Shown here: piece after piece, positions 1 to 6,802 of the stretch
How positions within the stretch are numbered: the stretch's first letter is position 1
Layout of the letters: each line of letters starts with the position of its first letter
DNA from: an uncultured Fimbriimonadales bacterium
Lineage (GTDB): Bacteria; Armatimonadota; Fimbriimonadia; Fimbriimonadales; GBS-DC
Assembly: GCA_937934465.1 (NCBI GenBank)
Contig: CALGZO010000138.1
Coordinates: 1-20,990 of the forward strand
Length of the DNA: 20,990 nt
Reading direction: 5' to 3'
Made by a program: the position numbers and the translations under genes
The notes under the pieces: generated by a model
What the model was told of the DNA's origin: nothing
What the model saw: the letters and a program-made list of their open reading frames with translations, nothing else
Database searches by the model: none

Positions 1-1
1 A

Positions 2-190
2 GGACGCCAACTCATCCGCGCCCATGTACCCATGAGCGAGATGACACGCTACGCGCTGGAACTGCGCTCCATCACACGCGGACGCGGGCGGTTCCGAACG
101 CGCTTCTCCCACTACGATGAAGCGCCCCCGAATGTCGCGCAATCCCTAATTGAGAAATACAAGCGCGAACGCGAATCGCACGAACACTGA
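2..190 (+). CDS. Elongation factor G family protein, C-terminal fragment
   Basis: The gene is cut by the window start; 62 codons and a TGA stop remain. The fragment contains VPMSEMTRYALELRSITRGRG followed by FSHYDEAPPNVAQ. This matches the end of domain V of EF-G-type translational GTPases, which typically read P-L-S-E-M-x-x-Y-A-x-x-L-R-S-x-T-x-G-R-G and then F-x-H-Y-x-x-x-P. EF-G catalyses ribosomal translocation, and domain V contacts the ribosomal GTPase centre. The GTPase domain lies outside the window, so canonical fusA cannot be told from an EF-G paralogue. It is separated from rpsN by 267 bases with a terminator-like hairpin and a promoter, so it is probably a separate transcription unit. 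Confidence 0.8.
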   Translation, partial: GRQLIRAHVPMSEMTRYALELRSITRGRGRFRTRFSHYDEAPPNVAQSLIEKYKRERESHEH

Positions 191-221
191 CGAGGACACA
201 ATGCACCCCCTATAAAACGCA

Positions 222-243
222 GGGCGCCCACGCAGGTGCGCCC
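222..243 (+). terminator. Terminator-like hairpin after the EF-G gene
   Basis: GGGCGC (222-227) pairs with GCGCCC (238-243) around a 10-nt loop, and the flanking CAG/CTG can extend the stem past a bulge. It lies 32 bases after the EF-G stop. There is no T-run after it, so intrinsic termination is uncertain. Confidence 0.4.
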
Positions 244-268
244 CTGCGCCAATAACCAAGTAGGGGCA

Positions 269-367
269 GGTACCCCCTCCTTTAGGTTCCCCCTGCAAGC
301 ATGGGGAACCAATCCAGAAAAATCGGTTCCCCCTTTTCAAGGGGGAACCTGCAGGAGGGGGTTCCCC
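269..367. repeat. Composite palindromic element with two nested hairpins
   Basis: The outer arms 269-280 and 354-365 are complementary at 11 of 12 positions. They enclose hairpin A (GGTTCCCC 285-292 with GGGGAACC 303-310) and hairpin B (11-bp perfect stem 325-335 with 339-349, 3-nt loop). All stems are built from the same (G)GTTCCCC word, with a further copy at 361-367, so alternative pairings between arms are possible. No coding capacity is seen. A hairpin of the same word occurs at 13233-13262. It resembles a REP/BIME-type extragenic palindrome; whether it is mobile, a terminator or a protein-binding site is unknown. Confidence 0.7.
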
Positions 368-404
368 ATACAACAGGCGAATTTTCGAACAGCCTCGCTA
401 CCCC

Positions 405-433
405 TTGAATTCCACGCACATAACGGGTATAAT
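405..433 (+). promoter_or_regulatory. Sigma70-type promoter of the rpsN operon
   Basis: TTGAAT (405-410) is separated by 17 bases from a perfect TATAAT (428-433). Initiation near 440 would give a leader of only about 18 nt before the rpsN ATG. It is the best promoter match in the window and defines the start of the ribosomal-protein transcription unit. Confidence 0.8.
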
Positions 434-457
434 ATCCGTTCGCTGAGGCTGAGAGTT

Positions 458-643
458 ATGGCAACCACTGCATGGATCGAGAAGGCGAAACGGAAACCGA
501 AGTTCAAGGTGCGCAAGGTGAACCGCTGCAGCATCTGCGGTCGCTCGCGCGGCTATATCCGCTACTTCGGTATCTGCCGTATCTGCCTGCGCGAGCAAGC
601 ACACAAGGGCGTGCTGCCCGGCGTGCGTAAATCGAGCTGGTAA
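458..643 (+). CDS. rpsZ: 30S ribosomal protein S14, zinc-binding type Z
   Basis: The 61-residue product binds 16S rRNA in the head of the 30S subunit. It has the short S14 (rpsN type Z) form: KFKVRKVNRCSICGRSRGYIR with cysteines C24, C27, C40 and C43 forming a zinc ribbon, and the family C-terminus G-V-x-K-S-S-W. The start at 458 gives the normal N-terminus; an open frame extends upstream through the palindromic element but has no protein-like content there. The ribosome site is weak (GAGAG at 451-455), unlike the GGAGG sites downstream. It is the first gene after the promoter at 405-433. In most bacteria rplE precedes it, and that is absent here. Confidence 0.96.
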   Translation: MATTAWIEKAKRKPKFKVRKVNRCSICGRSRGYIRYFGICRICLREQAHKGVLPGVRKSSW

Positions 644-654
644 GGAGGCGCAAC

Positions 655-1050
655 ATGATGACTGACCCGATTGCGGATATGCTCACCCGCATCCGAAACG
701 GCGCACAGGCGCGTAAAGCGAGCGTGGAAATCCCTGGCTCGCGCCTGAAAACGCAAATCGCAGACCTATTGAAGAAAGAAGGCTTTATACGAGGCTACGA
801 AGTGAAACAGCACGGCGTGCGCTCCACGCTGATTGTCCACCTCAAATACACCTCGCGCGGCGAATCGGTCATCCAGCATTTGGAGCGCGTCAGCAAACCC
901 GGACGGCGCATCTACGCCCCTGTGGAGGAGCTGCGCCCAATCAAACGCGGGCTGGGCACGGCGATTGTCTCCACTTCGCAAGGGCTGCTGCCCGACCGCG
1001 AGTGCCGCAAGCGACGCATCGGCGGCGAGGTCATCTGCATCGTCTGGTAA
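655..1050 (+). CDS. rpsH: 30S ribosomal protein S8
   Basis: S8 binds the central domain of 16S rRNA and is needed for 30S platform assembly; in enterobacteria it also represses the spc operon. The 131 residues start MMTDPIADMLTRIRNG, the family signature, and end with the S8 C-terminal motif STSQGLLPDREC...GGEVICIVW. GGAGG at 644-648 lies 6 nt before ATG 655 and 9 nt before ATG 658, so either may be used; 658 gives the more usual MTDPI start. It follows rpsN by 11 bases in a common operon. Confidence 0.97.
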   Translation: MMTDPIADMLTRIRNGAQARKASVEIPGSRLKTQIADLLKKEGFIRGYEVKQHGVRSTLIVHLKYTSRGESVIQHLERVSKPGRRIYAPVEELRPIKRGLGTAIVSTSQGLLPDRECRKRRIGGEVICIVW

Positions 1051-1061
1051 GGAGGGCTGCT

Positions 1062-1628
1062 ATGTCGAGAATCGGTAAACAACCCATTCCCCTGCCCAAC
1101 GGCGTCGATGTGAAGGTGGAAGGCAACACCGTTCGCATCAAGGGACCTAAGGGCGAGCTGACCCATCAGCTGCCCGACGCTATCCAACTGGAGCGCGAGA
1201 ACGGCACGCTGCATGTTAAGCGCGCCAACGACGAACGCTTCGCCCGCGCCCAGCACGGCTTGCAACGCACGCTAATCGCCAATATGGTGAAGGGCGTCTC
1301 TGAAGGCTTCGAGAAGACCATCGAGATTGTAGGCGTGGGCTACCGCGCCCAGATGGACGGCGCAACGCTGGTGCTGCAAATCGGCTACTCGCACCCCGTG
1401 CGCATCGAGCCGTTTCCGGGCATCACCCTCGCCGTCGAGCAAGACCCACAGACCCGCGCCACGCTCATCCAAGTGCGCGGCATCGACAAACAGCTCGTGG
1501 GACAGCAAGCGGCGAACATCCGCGCCGTGCGACCGCCCGACCCCTACAAGGGTAAGGGGCTACGCTATCGCGGCGAAGTGGTGCGACTCAAGCCTGGCAA
1601 ACAGCAAGCAGGTAAAGGCAAGAAGTAA
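1062..1628 (+). CDS. rplF: 50S ribosomal protein L6
   Basis: L6 binds 23S rRNA near the factor-binding site at the L7/L12 stalk base. The 188 residues start MSRIGKQPIPLPNGVDV, with two repeated L6 folds and the signature region PDPYKGKGLRYRGEVVRLKPGK near residues 165-185. The ATG at 1062 is 6 nt after GGAGG (1051-1055). An in-frame upstream ATG at 1002 lies inside rpsH and would add unrelated residues, so it was not used. Confidence 0.97.
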   Translation: MSRIGKQPIPLPNGVDVKVEGNTVRIKGPKGELTHQLPDAIQLERENGTLHVKRANDERFARAQHGLQRTLIANMVKGVSEGFEKTIEIVGVGYRAQMDGATLVLQIGYSHPVRIEPFPGITLAVEQDPQTRATLIQVRGIDKQLVGQQAANIRAVRPPDPYKGKGLRYRGEVVRLKPGKQQAGKGKK

Positions 1629-1641
1629 GAGGTGACCAATT

Positions 1642-2004
1642 ATGAAGAAGACAGCACGCGAACGACGCATCGCCCGCCACCAACGCATTCGGCGTAAAGT
1701 GTTCGGCACCCCCGAACGCCCGCGCCTGTGCGTCTACCGCAGCGTGCATCATATCCACGCACAAATCATCGACGATACCATCGGACATACCTTAGCGGCG
1801 GCGTCCACCACCGAACCCACACTACGCAACACCCTCAAAGGCACAGGCAACAAGGAGGCTGCCGCCGCCGTCGGACGCCTGATTGCGCAACGCGCCCTCG
1901 AAAAAGGCATCACACAGGTCGTGTTCGATCGCGGCGGGTTCCTGTATCAAGGGCGCGTCGCCGCTATCGCCGACGCTGCACGCGAGGCGGGACTGAAGTT
2001 TTAG
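1642..2004 (+). CDS. rplR: 50S ribosomal protein L18
   Basis: L18 carries 5S rRNA into the central protuberance of the 50S subunit. The 120-residue product has the basic N-terminal tail (KKTARERRIARHQRIRRKV), the GTPERPRLCVYRS core motif and the typical ending V-F-D-R-G-G-F-L-Y-x-G-R-V-A-A-x-A-D-A-A-R-E-A-G-L-x-F. The ribosome site is a weaker GAGGTG at 1630-1635, 6 nt before ATG. Confidence 0.97.
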   Translation: MKKTARERRIARHQRIRRKVFGTPERPRLCVYRSVHHIHAQIIDDTIGHTLAAASTTEPTLRNTLKGTGNKEAAAAVGRLIAQRALEKGITQVVFDRGGFLYQGRVAAIADAAREAGLKF

Positions 2005-2016
2005 GAGGCTTACACC

Positions 2017-2571
2017 ATGCGAAGAAAGCGACATAGTTATATCAATCCCGACCAGTTGAACCTGCATGTGGAGCGTGTCATCCACACGAACCGCGTGTCG
2101 AAAACGCACAAGGGCGGGCGCACGCTCAGCTTTCAGGTGATGGTGGTGGTCGGCGATACGAACGGGCATGTGGGCGTCGGGTTAGGCAAAGCGCGTCAAG
2201 TGCCCGACGCAATCCGCAAAGCCATCGAAGCGGCGCGACGCAACTTGGTGGCAGTGCCGCGCATCGGCACGACCATCCCGCACGAGGTGGAAATCGAGTA
2301 TGGCTCCACGCGCTTGGTGCTGAAGCCCGCCTCGCCGGGCACGGGCGTCGTGGCAGGCAGCTCCGTGCGCGCCCTGCTGGAAGCGGCAGGCGTGAGCGAT
2401 GTGCTGGCGAAACTCGTCGGCTCACGCAACCCCATCAACGCCGCTTGGGCGACCATGGAAGCCTTCCGCACGATGCATACCCCCGAAGAAATCGCCCAAG
2501 AACGCGGCGTGCCACTCAAGACGCTCACGCCCTGGTATGTGCGCAAATTCAAAGAGGTTGCGGAGGCATAA
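2017..2571 (+). CDS. rpsE: 30S ribosomal protein S5
   Basis: S5 lies at the mRNA entry side of the 30S body and contributes to decoding fidelity. The 184 residues contain the N-terminal double-stranded-RNA-binding-like domain (VIHTNRVSKTHKGGRTLSF, then VVVGDTNGHVGVGLGKARQVPDAIRKA) and the C-terminal domain with PASPGTGVVAGSSVRALLEAAGVSDVLAKLVGSRNPINA. GGAGG at 2004-2008 overlaps the rplR stop and sits 8 nt before the ATG. Confidence 0.97.
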   Translation: MRRKRHSYINPDQLNLHVERVIHTNRVSKTHKGGRTLSFQVMVVVGDTNGHVGVGLGKARQVPDAIRKAIEAARRNLVAVPRIGTTIPHEVEIEYGSTRLVLKPASPGTGVVAGSSVRALLEAAGVSDVLAKLVGSRNPINAAWATMEAFRTMHTPEEIAQERGVPLKTLTPWYVRKFKEVAEA

Positions 2572-2574
2572 ACG

Positions 2575-2772
2575 ATGTTGAAAATCACGCTCAAACGAAG
2601 CCCTATCGGCTACGCAGAGAGCCAGAAACGCACGGTGCGCGCGCTCGGTCTGCGCAAACTCAACCAGACCGTGTACCACCGCGACGAGCCGAACATTCGC
2701 GGCATGATTGCTAAAGTGTCGCACCTGCTGCATGTAGAGACGGTTTCGGAACAGGAGGCAAATAAGCAATGA
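2575..2772 (+). CDS. rpmD: 50S ribosomal protein L30
   Basis: The 65-residue product matches the short bacterial L30: LKITLKRSPIGYAESQKRTVRALGLRKLNQTVYHRDEPNIRGMIAKVSHLLHVE. L30 is a small 50S protein near the central protuberance. GGAGG at the end of rpsE provides the ribosome site. Its TGA overlaps the rplO ATG by 4 nt (ATGA), implying coupled translation. Confidence 0.96.
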   Translation: MLKITLKRSPIGYAESQKRTVRALGLRKLNQTVYHRDEPNIRGMIAKVSHLLHVETVSEQEANKQ

Positions 2773-3218
2773 TCGAGATGCATACGCTCAAGCCCACGCC
2801 GGGCAGCAAGAAACGACGCAAGCGCGTCGGGCGCGGCATCGGCTCCGGGCACGGCAAGACCGCCACGCGCGGAACTAAGGGGCAAAAGGCGCGCGACACT
2901 ATCCCCCCACGATTCGAGGGCGGACAGACGCCCCTGCACCGACGACTGCCCGTGCGCACTGGGTTCCGCAATGTGAACCGCGTCGAGTACGCCGTCGTGA
3001 ATATTCAAACCCTCGCCGAACGCTTCCAAGCCAACGACACCGTCACGCCCGAAATCCTCAAGCAGCGACGCATCCTGCGCAAACTCAAAGACGGCGTGAA
3101 AGTGCTGGGCGTCGGCGAAATCACCTTCCCGCTCACCGTCCACGCCCACGCGATTAGCGAAAGCGCACGCGCCAAAATCGAAGCGGCGGGCGGAACCGTG
3201 CAACTCATCGAACAGTGA
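2769..3218 (+). CDS. rplO: 50S ribosomal protein L15
   Basis: The 149 residues begin with the Gly/Arg/Lys-rich L15 extension (LKPTPGSKKRRKRVGRGIGSGHGKTATRGTKGQKAR) that threads into 23S rRNA, and continue with the conserved FEGGQTPLHRRLP motif. The C-terminal globular domain ends with AKIEAAGGTVQLIEQ. The start at 2769 overlaps the rpmD stop and is 10 nt after GGAGG (2754-2758); a second ATG at 2778 is 19 nt away and less likely. Confidence 0.97.
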   Translation: MIEMHTLKPTPGSKKRRKRVGRGIGSGHGKTATRGTKGQKARDTIPPRFEGGQTPLHRRLPVRTGFRNVNRVEYAVVNIQTLAERFQANDTVTPEILKQRRILRKLKDGVKVLGVGEITFPLTVHAHAISESARAKIEAAGGTVQLIEQ

Positions 3219-3225
3219 GGTCGCT

Positions 3226-4530
3226 ATGCTCAGCGTGAACTTCGTCAGTGCCCTGCAAAGCGCGTTCAAAATCCCTGAACTGCGCGCGCGCATCATCTTC
3301 GTCTTCGCCATGTTCACGGTCTACTCCGTCGGATTGCACATCCCCATCCCAGGCGTCGACCGCGAGCAGCTTGCGCGACTGTTCGAAGACCAGCAACTGC
3401 TGGAGTTTCTGAATATGTTCACGGGCGGCGCGCTGCGCAAGCTCACCATTCTGGCGCTGGGGCTGAACCCCTACATCACGGCGTCGATCATCATGCAGAT
3501 ATTCTCCTACGCCGACCCGAAGATGCGCGAGGCGATGCGCGAAGAAGCAGGACGACGGCAGATGCAGCAGCGCACCCGACTGCTCACGATTGCTATCGCA
3601 ATTGTGCAGTCCATCGGTCTGATTGCCACCTTCCGCTCCGCCAACGCATTAGACATCAGCGGCGTGCAGTATGTGCAGGTAATTATCGCGTGGACGGCGG
3701 GCGCGATGTTCTTGCTGTGGCTGGGCGAGCAGATTACCGAGAAGGGGCTGGGCAACGGCGTCTCGCTGATGATTTTCGCCAGCATCGTCGCCAGCTTGCC
3801 CTACCAAATCTCGCGCACCTACGAGGCGCTTCAATCGGGCGCGATTAGTTTCGGGCAAATCTTGCTGCTGCTGGCAATCTTCATCGCGACGGTGTGGGGC
3901 ATCGTGTATGTCACCACCTCGCAACGGCGCATCCCGATTCAGCATATGCGCCGCATCGTCGGACGCCGACAGACGATGGGCAGCACTTCGTACCTGCCCA
4001 TCCCTGTCAACGCCGCAGGCGTCATCCCCATCATCTTCGCGGTCTCGCTTCAACTCCTGCCCGCAACGCTCCTGCAGATGATTCCCTACAATCGCGAAGA
4101 CCCTGGTCGCGTCGTGGGCTTCCTCGTAGGCATGGTGGAACTGCTCACCCCTGGCGGCGGCGTCATCGGCTCCATCATCTACGCTGGGCTTATCTTCCTG
4201 TTCACCTACTTCTATGTGTCGGTGGTGTTCAACACCGATGAGATTGCCGAGAACCTGAAGCGTCAGGGCGCGTTTATTCAGGGGGTGCGTCCGGGCAAAC
4301 CCACCTCCGACTATCTGAACGATGTGCTGACACGCATCACCTTCGCAGGCGCGGCGTTCCTCTCGTTCATTGCGCTGATGCAGTACTGGGTGCCCACCAT
4401 CACGCGCATCGACACGCTGACGATTGTGGGCGGTACCTCGCTGCTGATTCTGGTGGGCGTCGCCATCGACTTCTCGCGTCAGCTCCAAGCGCAGCTGGCG
4501 ATGCGCCAATACGACGATCTCATGAAATAA
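3226..4530 (+). CDS. secY: Protein translocase subunit SecY
   Basis: This is the pore subunit of the SecYEG channel, a polytopic inner-membrane protein through which presecretory and membrane proteins pass. The 434-residue length is normal. Visible family features are GLHIPIPGVD after TM1 (residues 36-44), LGLNPYITASIIMQI (plug/TM2b region, about 78-92), the signature GEQITEKGLGNGVSLMIF (167-184), QRRIPIQ in the large cytosolic loop (233-239) and GGTSLLILVGVAIDF near the last TM. It keeps its usual place between rplO and adk. Likely substrates encoded in this window are the secreted M16 peptidase and the PEP-CTERM protein. Confidence 0.98.
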   Translation: MLSVNFVSALQSAFKIPELRARIIFVFAMFTVYSVGLHIPIPGVDREQLARLFEDQQLLEFLNMFTGGALRKLTILALGLNPYITASIIMQIFSYADPKMREAMREEAGRRQMQQRTRLLTIAIAIVQSIGLIATFRSANALDISGVQYVQVIIAWTAGAMFLLWLGEQITEKGLGNGVSLMIFASIVASLPYQISRTYEALQSGAISFGQILLLLAIFIATVWGIVYVTTSQRRIPIQHMRRIVGRRQTMGSTSYLPIPVNAAGVIPIIFAVSLQLLPATLLQMIPYNREDPGRVVGFLVGMVELLTPGGGVIGSIIYAGLIFLFTYFYVSVVFNTDEIAENLKRQGAFIQGVRPGKPTSDYLNDVLTRITFAGAAFLSFIALMQYWVPTITRIDTLTIVGGTSLLILVGVAIDFSRQLQAQLAMRQYDDLMK

Positions 4531-4541
4531 CGGGACGACGC

Positions 4542-5162
4542 ATGCGACTGGTGTTCATCGGCGCGCCGGGCGCGGGCAAAGGCACGCAAGCAAGGCGACT
4601 GGAAGCAGAAAAAGGCTGGACCGTGGTCGCGACGGGCGACCTGCTCCGCGCCGCGATTGCCCAAAACACCCCCTTGGGTCAACAAGCGCAAGCCTACATC
4701 CAACGCGGCGAGCTCGTGCCCGACGCATTGGTCAACCAGCTCGTCGCGGAACGCATCGCTACCCTCGATTCGTTCATCTTGGACGGCTATCCGCGCAATC
4801 TGGCTCAGGCGGCTATGCTGGAAACTATCCTTCCCCAGCCGCTCGACGCCGTGATTTACTTCGAAATCAGCGAGGACGCGCTGATCGAGCGTCTCAGTGG
4901 GCGGCGCATCTGCCCCAAGTGCCACGCTGTGTATCACCTCACGGCAAACCCCAGTCCCCGCGGCGACCAGTGCGACGCATGCGAGGCGATGCTCATCACC
5001 CGTGAAGACGACCAGCCCGACACCGTCCGCAAACGGTTCCAAGTGTTCCGCGAGCAGACCGCGCCGCTGATTGACTACTACCGAGAGCGCGGATTGCTGC
5101 GCACCGTGCCCGCCGACGCCACTCCCGATGCAGTCTATCAACGAGTGCTGAGCGTATTATGA
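4542..5162 (+). CDS. adk: Adenylate kinase, zinc-LID type
   Basis: The enzyme catalyses ATP + AMP = 2 ADP in the cytoplasm. The 206 residues carry the P-loop GAPGAGKGT (7-15), the AMP-binding region (TGDLLR 31-36, FILDGYPRN 78-86) and a long LID with four cysteines, C124-x2-C127 and C144-x2-C147, predicted to bind structural zinc as in Gram-positive and thermophilic enzymes. The common DGFPRT is DGYPRN here. It follows secY by 11 bases and overlaps map by 4 nt (ATGA), so the two are probably translationally coupled. Confidence 0.97.
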   Translation: MRLVFIGAPGAGKGTQARRLEAEKGWTVVATGDLLRAAIAQNTPLGQQAQAYIQRGELVPDALVNQLVAERIATLDSFILDGYPRNLAQAAMLETILPQPLDAVIYFEISEDALIERLSGRRICPKCHAVYHLTANPSPRGDQCDACEAMLITREDDQPDTVRKRFQVFREQTAPLIDYYRERGLLRTVPADATPDAVYQRVLSVL

Positions 5163-5911
5163 GAATCTATCTCAAGACCCCAGAGCAGATTGCACGCATT
5201 CGCAAAGCGGGGCGTATCGCAGCGCGCGTGCTGCGCACCTGCGCCGAGGCGATTGAGCCGAACCGCACCACCGACCGCGAGTTAGACCAAATCGCCGAGC
5301 GCATGGTGCTGGAGTTGGGCGGCTTCCCTGCGTTCAAAGGCTATCGCCTGTTCCCTCATGTGCTGTGCGTCTCCATCAACGAGGAGGTCGTTCACGGCTT
5401 GCCCACAGGCAGGGTGCTGCGCGAGGGCGATATCGTGACGCTCGATATCGGGGTGTACTACGAAGGCTTCTGCTGCGACACCGCACTGACGGTGATTGTG
5501 GGGCGCGCCGACTACCAGCGGAAACGCCTCGTGCGCGTAACGGAAGAGGCGCTCCAGAAAGCGCTGGAGGCGGCGCGCGTGGGCAACACCACAGGCGACA
5601 TCGGCGCCGCCGCCCAACAACACGCCGAAGCGTTCGGGTTCAAACCCGCCAAAGGCTTGGCAGGACACGGCGTGGGACGATTCGTCCACGAAATGCCCGA
5701 CATCCCCAACATCGCCGAACCCGGCACAGGCGTGCAACTGCGCACAGGCATGGTGCTTGCTATCGAGCCGATGATTGTGATGGGCGAGCCTGAGGTGGAG
5801 TTCCACGAGAACGACTGGGCAATCATTACACGCGACCGCAAACCCGCCGCACACTTCGAACATACCGTCGCCATCACCGAGAACGGCGCGGACATCCTGA
5901 CGCTGGAGTGA
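5159..5911 (+). CDS. map: Type I methionine aminopeptidase
   Basis: The enzyme removes the initiator methionine from nascent proteins in the cytoplasm. The 250 residues have the pita-bread fold hallmarks: five dimetal ligands D96, D107, H170, E203 and E234 (in TLDIGV, CCDTAL, GHGVGR, AIEPM and FEHTV), with H79 and H177 as conserved active-site histidines. There is no N-terminal zinc-finger extension, so it is the short bacterial form. The start overlaps the adk stop by 4 nt. Confidence 0.97.
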   Translation: MRIYLKTPEQIARIRKAGRIAARVLRTCAEAIEPNRTTDRELDQIAERMVLELGGFPAFKGYRLFPHVLCVSINEEVVHGLPTGRVLREGDIVTLDIGVYYEGFCCDTALTVIVGRADYQRKRLVRVTEEALQKALEAARVGNTTGDIGAAAQQHAEAFGFKPAKGLAGHGVGRFVHEMPDIPNIAEPGTGVQLRTGMVLAIEPMIVMGEPEVEFHENDWAIITRDRKPAAHFEHTVAITENGADILTLE

Positions 5912-5944
5912 AACCGACGGGTACAATTAACTGGAGGTGATGCC

Positions 5945-6172
5945 ATGGCGAAAACCGAAGGTAAGGATATCGAGGTCGATGGCACTGTGGTCGAGTGTCT
6001 GCCCAACACGACTTTCAAGGTGGAAGTGGAAGGCGGACACACGATTTTGGCGCATCTGTCGGGCAAAATGCGGATTAACTTCATACGCATCCTGCCCGGC
6101 GACCGCGTGAAGGTCGCCCTCTCGCCCTACGACCTCACACGCGGGCGCATCGTGTACCGATACCGCAGCTAA
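5945..6172 (+). CDS. infA: Translation initiation factor IF-1
   Basis: IF-1 is a single OB-fold protein that occupies the ribosomal A site during initiation. The 75 residues include the family pattern EVDGTVVECLPNTTFKVEVEGG, AHLSGKMRINFIRILPGDRVKVALSPYDLTRGRI and the ending VYRYRS. It has the strongest ribosome site in the window, GGAGGTGAT at 5933-5941. It lies 33 bases after map, the standard map-infA-rpmJ order, and is the last gene before the internal promoter at 6196-6226. Confidence 0.97.
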   Translation: MAKTEGKDIEVDGTVVECLPNTTFKVEVEGGHTILAHLSGKMRINFIRILPGDRVKVALSPYDLTRGRIVYRYRS

Positions 6173-6193
6173 TCGGGCGCCGTAGCGATTACC

Positions 6194-6214
6194 CCTTGCA
6201 TAGCCTGTGCAAGG
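6194..6214. promoter_or_regulatory. Inverted repeat overlapping the rpmJ promoter
   Basis: CCTTGCA (6194-6200) and TGCAAGG (6208-6214) form a perfect 7-bp inverted repeat with a 7-base centre. It covers the candidate -35 hexamer at 6196-6201 and follows infA by 21 bases. It could be a repressor site or a weak terminator for the upstream transcript; no T-run follows it. Confidence 0.4.
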
Positions 6215-6226
6215 ATGAGGTATAAT
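6196..6226 (+). promoter_or_regulatory. Internal sigma70-type promoter of the rpmJ-rpoA gene group
   Basis: A perfect TATAAT (6221-6226) is preceded by TTGCAT (6196-6201) at a long 19-base spacing. Initiation near 6233 gives a leader of roughly 45 nt before rpmJ. The position, in the 106-base gap between infA and rpmJ, matches where alpha-operon promoters occur in other bacteria. Confidence 0.6.
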
Positions 6227-6238
6227 CTGCTTTCGCGA

Positions 6239-6260
6239 GCGGGTATACTGATACGCCCGC
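6239..6260 (+). promoter_or_regulatory. Leader stem-loop upstream of rpmJ
   Basis: GCGGG (6239-6243) pairs with CCCGC (6256-6260) and TAT (6244-6246) with ATA (6251-6253) around a 4-nt loop, leaving a 2-nt bulge. It ends 5 bases before the rpmJ GGAGG (6266-6270), placing it in the predicted 5' leader where translational feedback by a ribosomal protein could act. Function is inferred. Confidence 0.35.
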
Positions 6261-6278
6261 ACGACGGAGGCGTTAGCG

Positions 6279-6392
6279 ATGAAAGTACGACCATCAGTGA
6301 AGAAGATGTGCGCCAAATGTAAAATCATTCGGCGCAAGCGCGTGGTTCGGGTCATCTGCGAGAACCCGAAACACAAACAGCGTCAAGGTTAG
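6279..6392 (+). CDS. rpmJ: 50S ribosomal protein L36, zinc-ribbon type
   Basis: The 37-residue product begins MKVRPSVKKMCAKCK and continues with the basic segment R-R-K-R-V-V-R-V-I-C-E-N-P-K-H-K-Q-R-Q-G. C11, C14, C27 and H32 form the zinc ribbon of the C+ form. L36 is the smallest 50S protein and binds 23S rRNA. GGAGG at 6266-6270 is 8 nt before the ATG. It sits in its usual place between infA and rpsM. Confidence 0.96.
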   Translation: MKVRPSVKKMCAKCKIIRRKRVVRVICENPKHKQRQG

Positions 6393-6406
6393 GAGGCATA
6401 TCGAGT

Positions 6407-6787
6407 ATGGCGCGTATCGCTGGAGTGGACTTACCGCGCGATAGGAAAGTGGAATACGCTCTGCCCGTGATTTTCGGCGTGGGGCTGTCCTCCGCGCGCA
6501 AGATTTTAGCGGCGACGGGCATCGACCCCAATAAGCGCGTGCGCGACCTCACGGAAGAAGAGGTCGCCAAACTGCGCGCGGAAATCGAGACGAACTACAC
6601 GATTGAAGGCGACCTGCGCCGCGAGCAGCAGATGAACATCCGCCGACTCATCGAAATCGGCTGCTATCGCGGCATTCGCCACAGGCGCGGACTGCCCGTC
6701 CACGGGCAACGCACGCGCACCAACGCCCGCACCCGCAAAGGTCCGAAGAAGACCGTCAGCACGGGCAAGAAGAAGAAAGCCAAGTAA
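6407..6787 (+). CDS. rpsM: 30S ribosomal protein S13
   Basis: S13 lies in the 30S head, contacts the P-site tRNA and forms intersubunit bridges. The 126 residues start MARIAGVDLPRDRKVEYAL and contain VGLSSARKILAATGID. The signature RGIRHRRGLPVHGQRTRTNARTRKGPKKT lies near residues 89-117, followed by a Lys-rich tail. GGAGG at 6392-6396 begins in the rpmJ stop codon and is 10 nt before the ATG. Confidence 0.97.
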   Translation: MARIAGVDLPRDRKVEYALPVIFGVGLSSARKILAATGIDPNKRVRDLTEEEVAKLRAEIETNYTIEGDLRREQQMNIRRLIEIGCYRGIRHRRGLPVHGQRTRTNARTRKGPKKTVSTGKKKKAK

Positions 6788-6802
6788 TGAGGGAGACTAA
6801 CT

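Noticed and set aside
187..216. Possible promoter CTGACG - 18 bases - TATAAA just after the EF-G gene
   Set aside because: The -35 is weak, no gene starts directly downstream, and a hairpin at 222-243 would follow immediately; the 405-433 promoter explains rpsN better.
348..355. CCTGCAGG palindrome
   Set aside because: It is a short 8-bp palindrome at the junction of hairpin B and the outer arm; no independent role is indicated.
236..457. In-frame upstream extension of rpsN through the palindromic element
   Set aside because: The extension encodes low-complexity, non-conserved residues, and the promoter at 405-433 lies inside it; S14 type Z normally starts at the 458 ATG.
3649..4509. Long open frame antisense to secY (286 codons)
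   Set aside because: It is a shadow of GC-rich codon bias in secY: His/Asp/Glu/Arg-rich, no recognisable domain and no ribosome site.
5922..5927. TACAAT as a -10 box for infA
   Set aside because: Initiation there would start inside or after the infA ribosome site, leaving no usable leader, and the -35 region is poor.
6244..6249. TATACT as a second -10 for rpmJ
   Set aside because: At 17-base spacing the -35 position falls on the TATAAT box, which is not a -35 match; the bases fit better as part of the leader stem.
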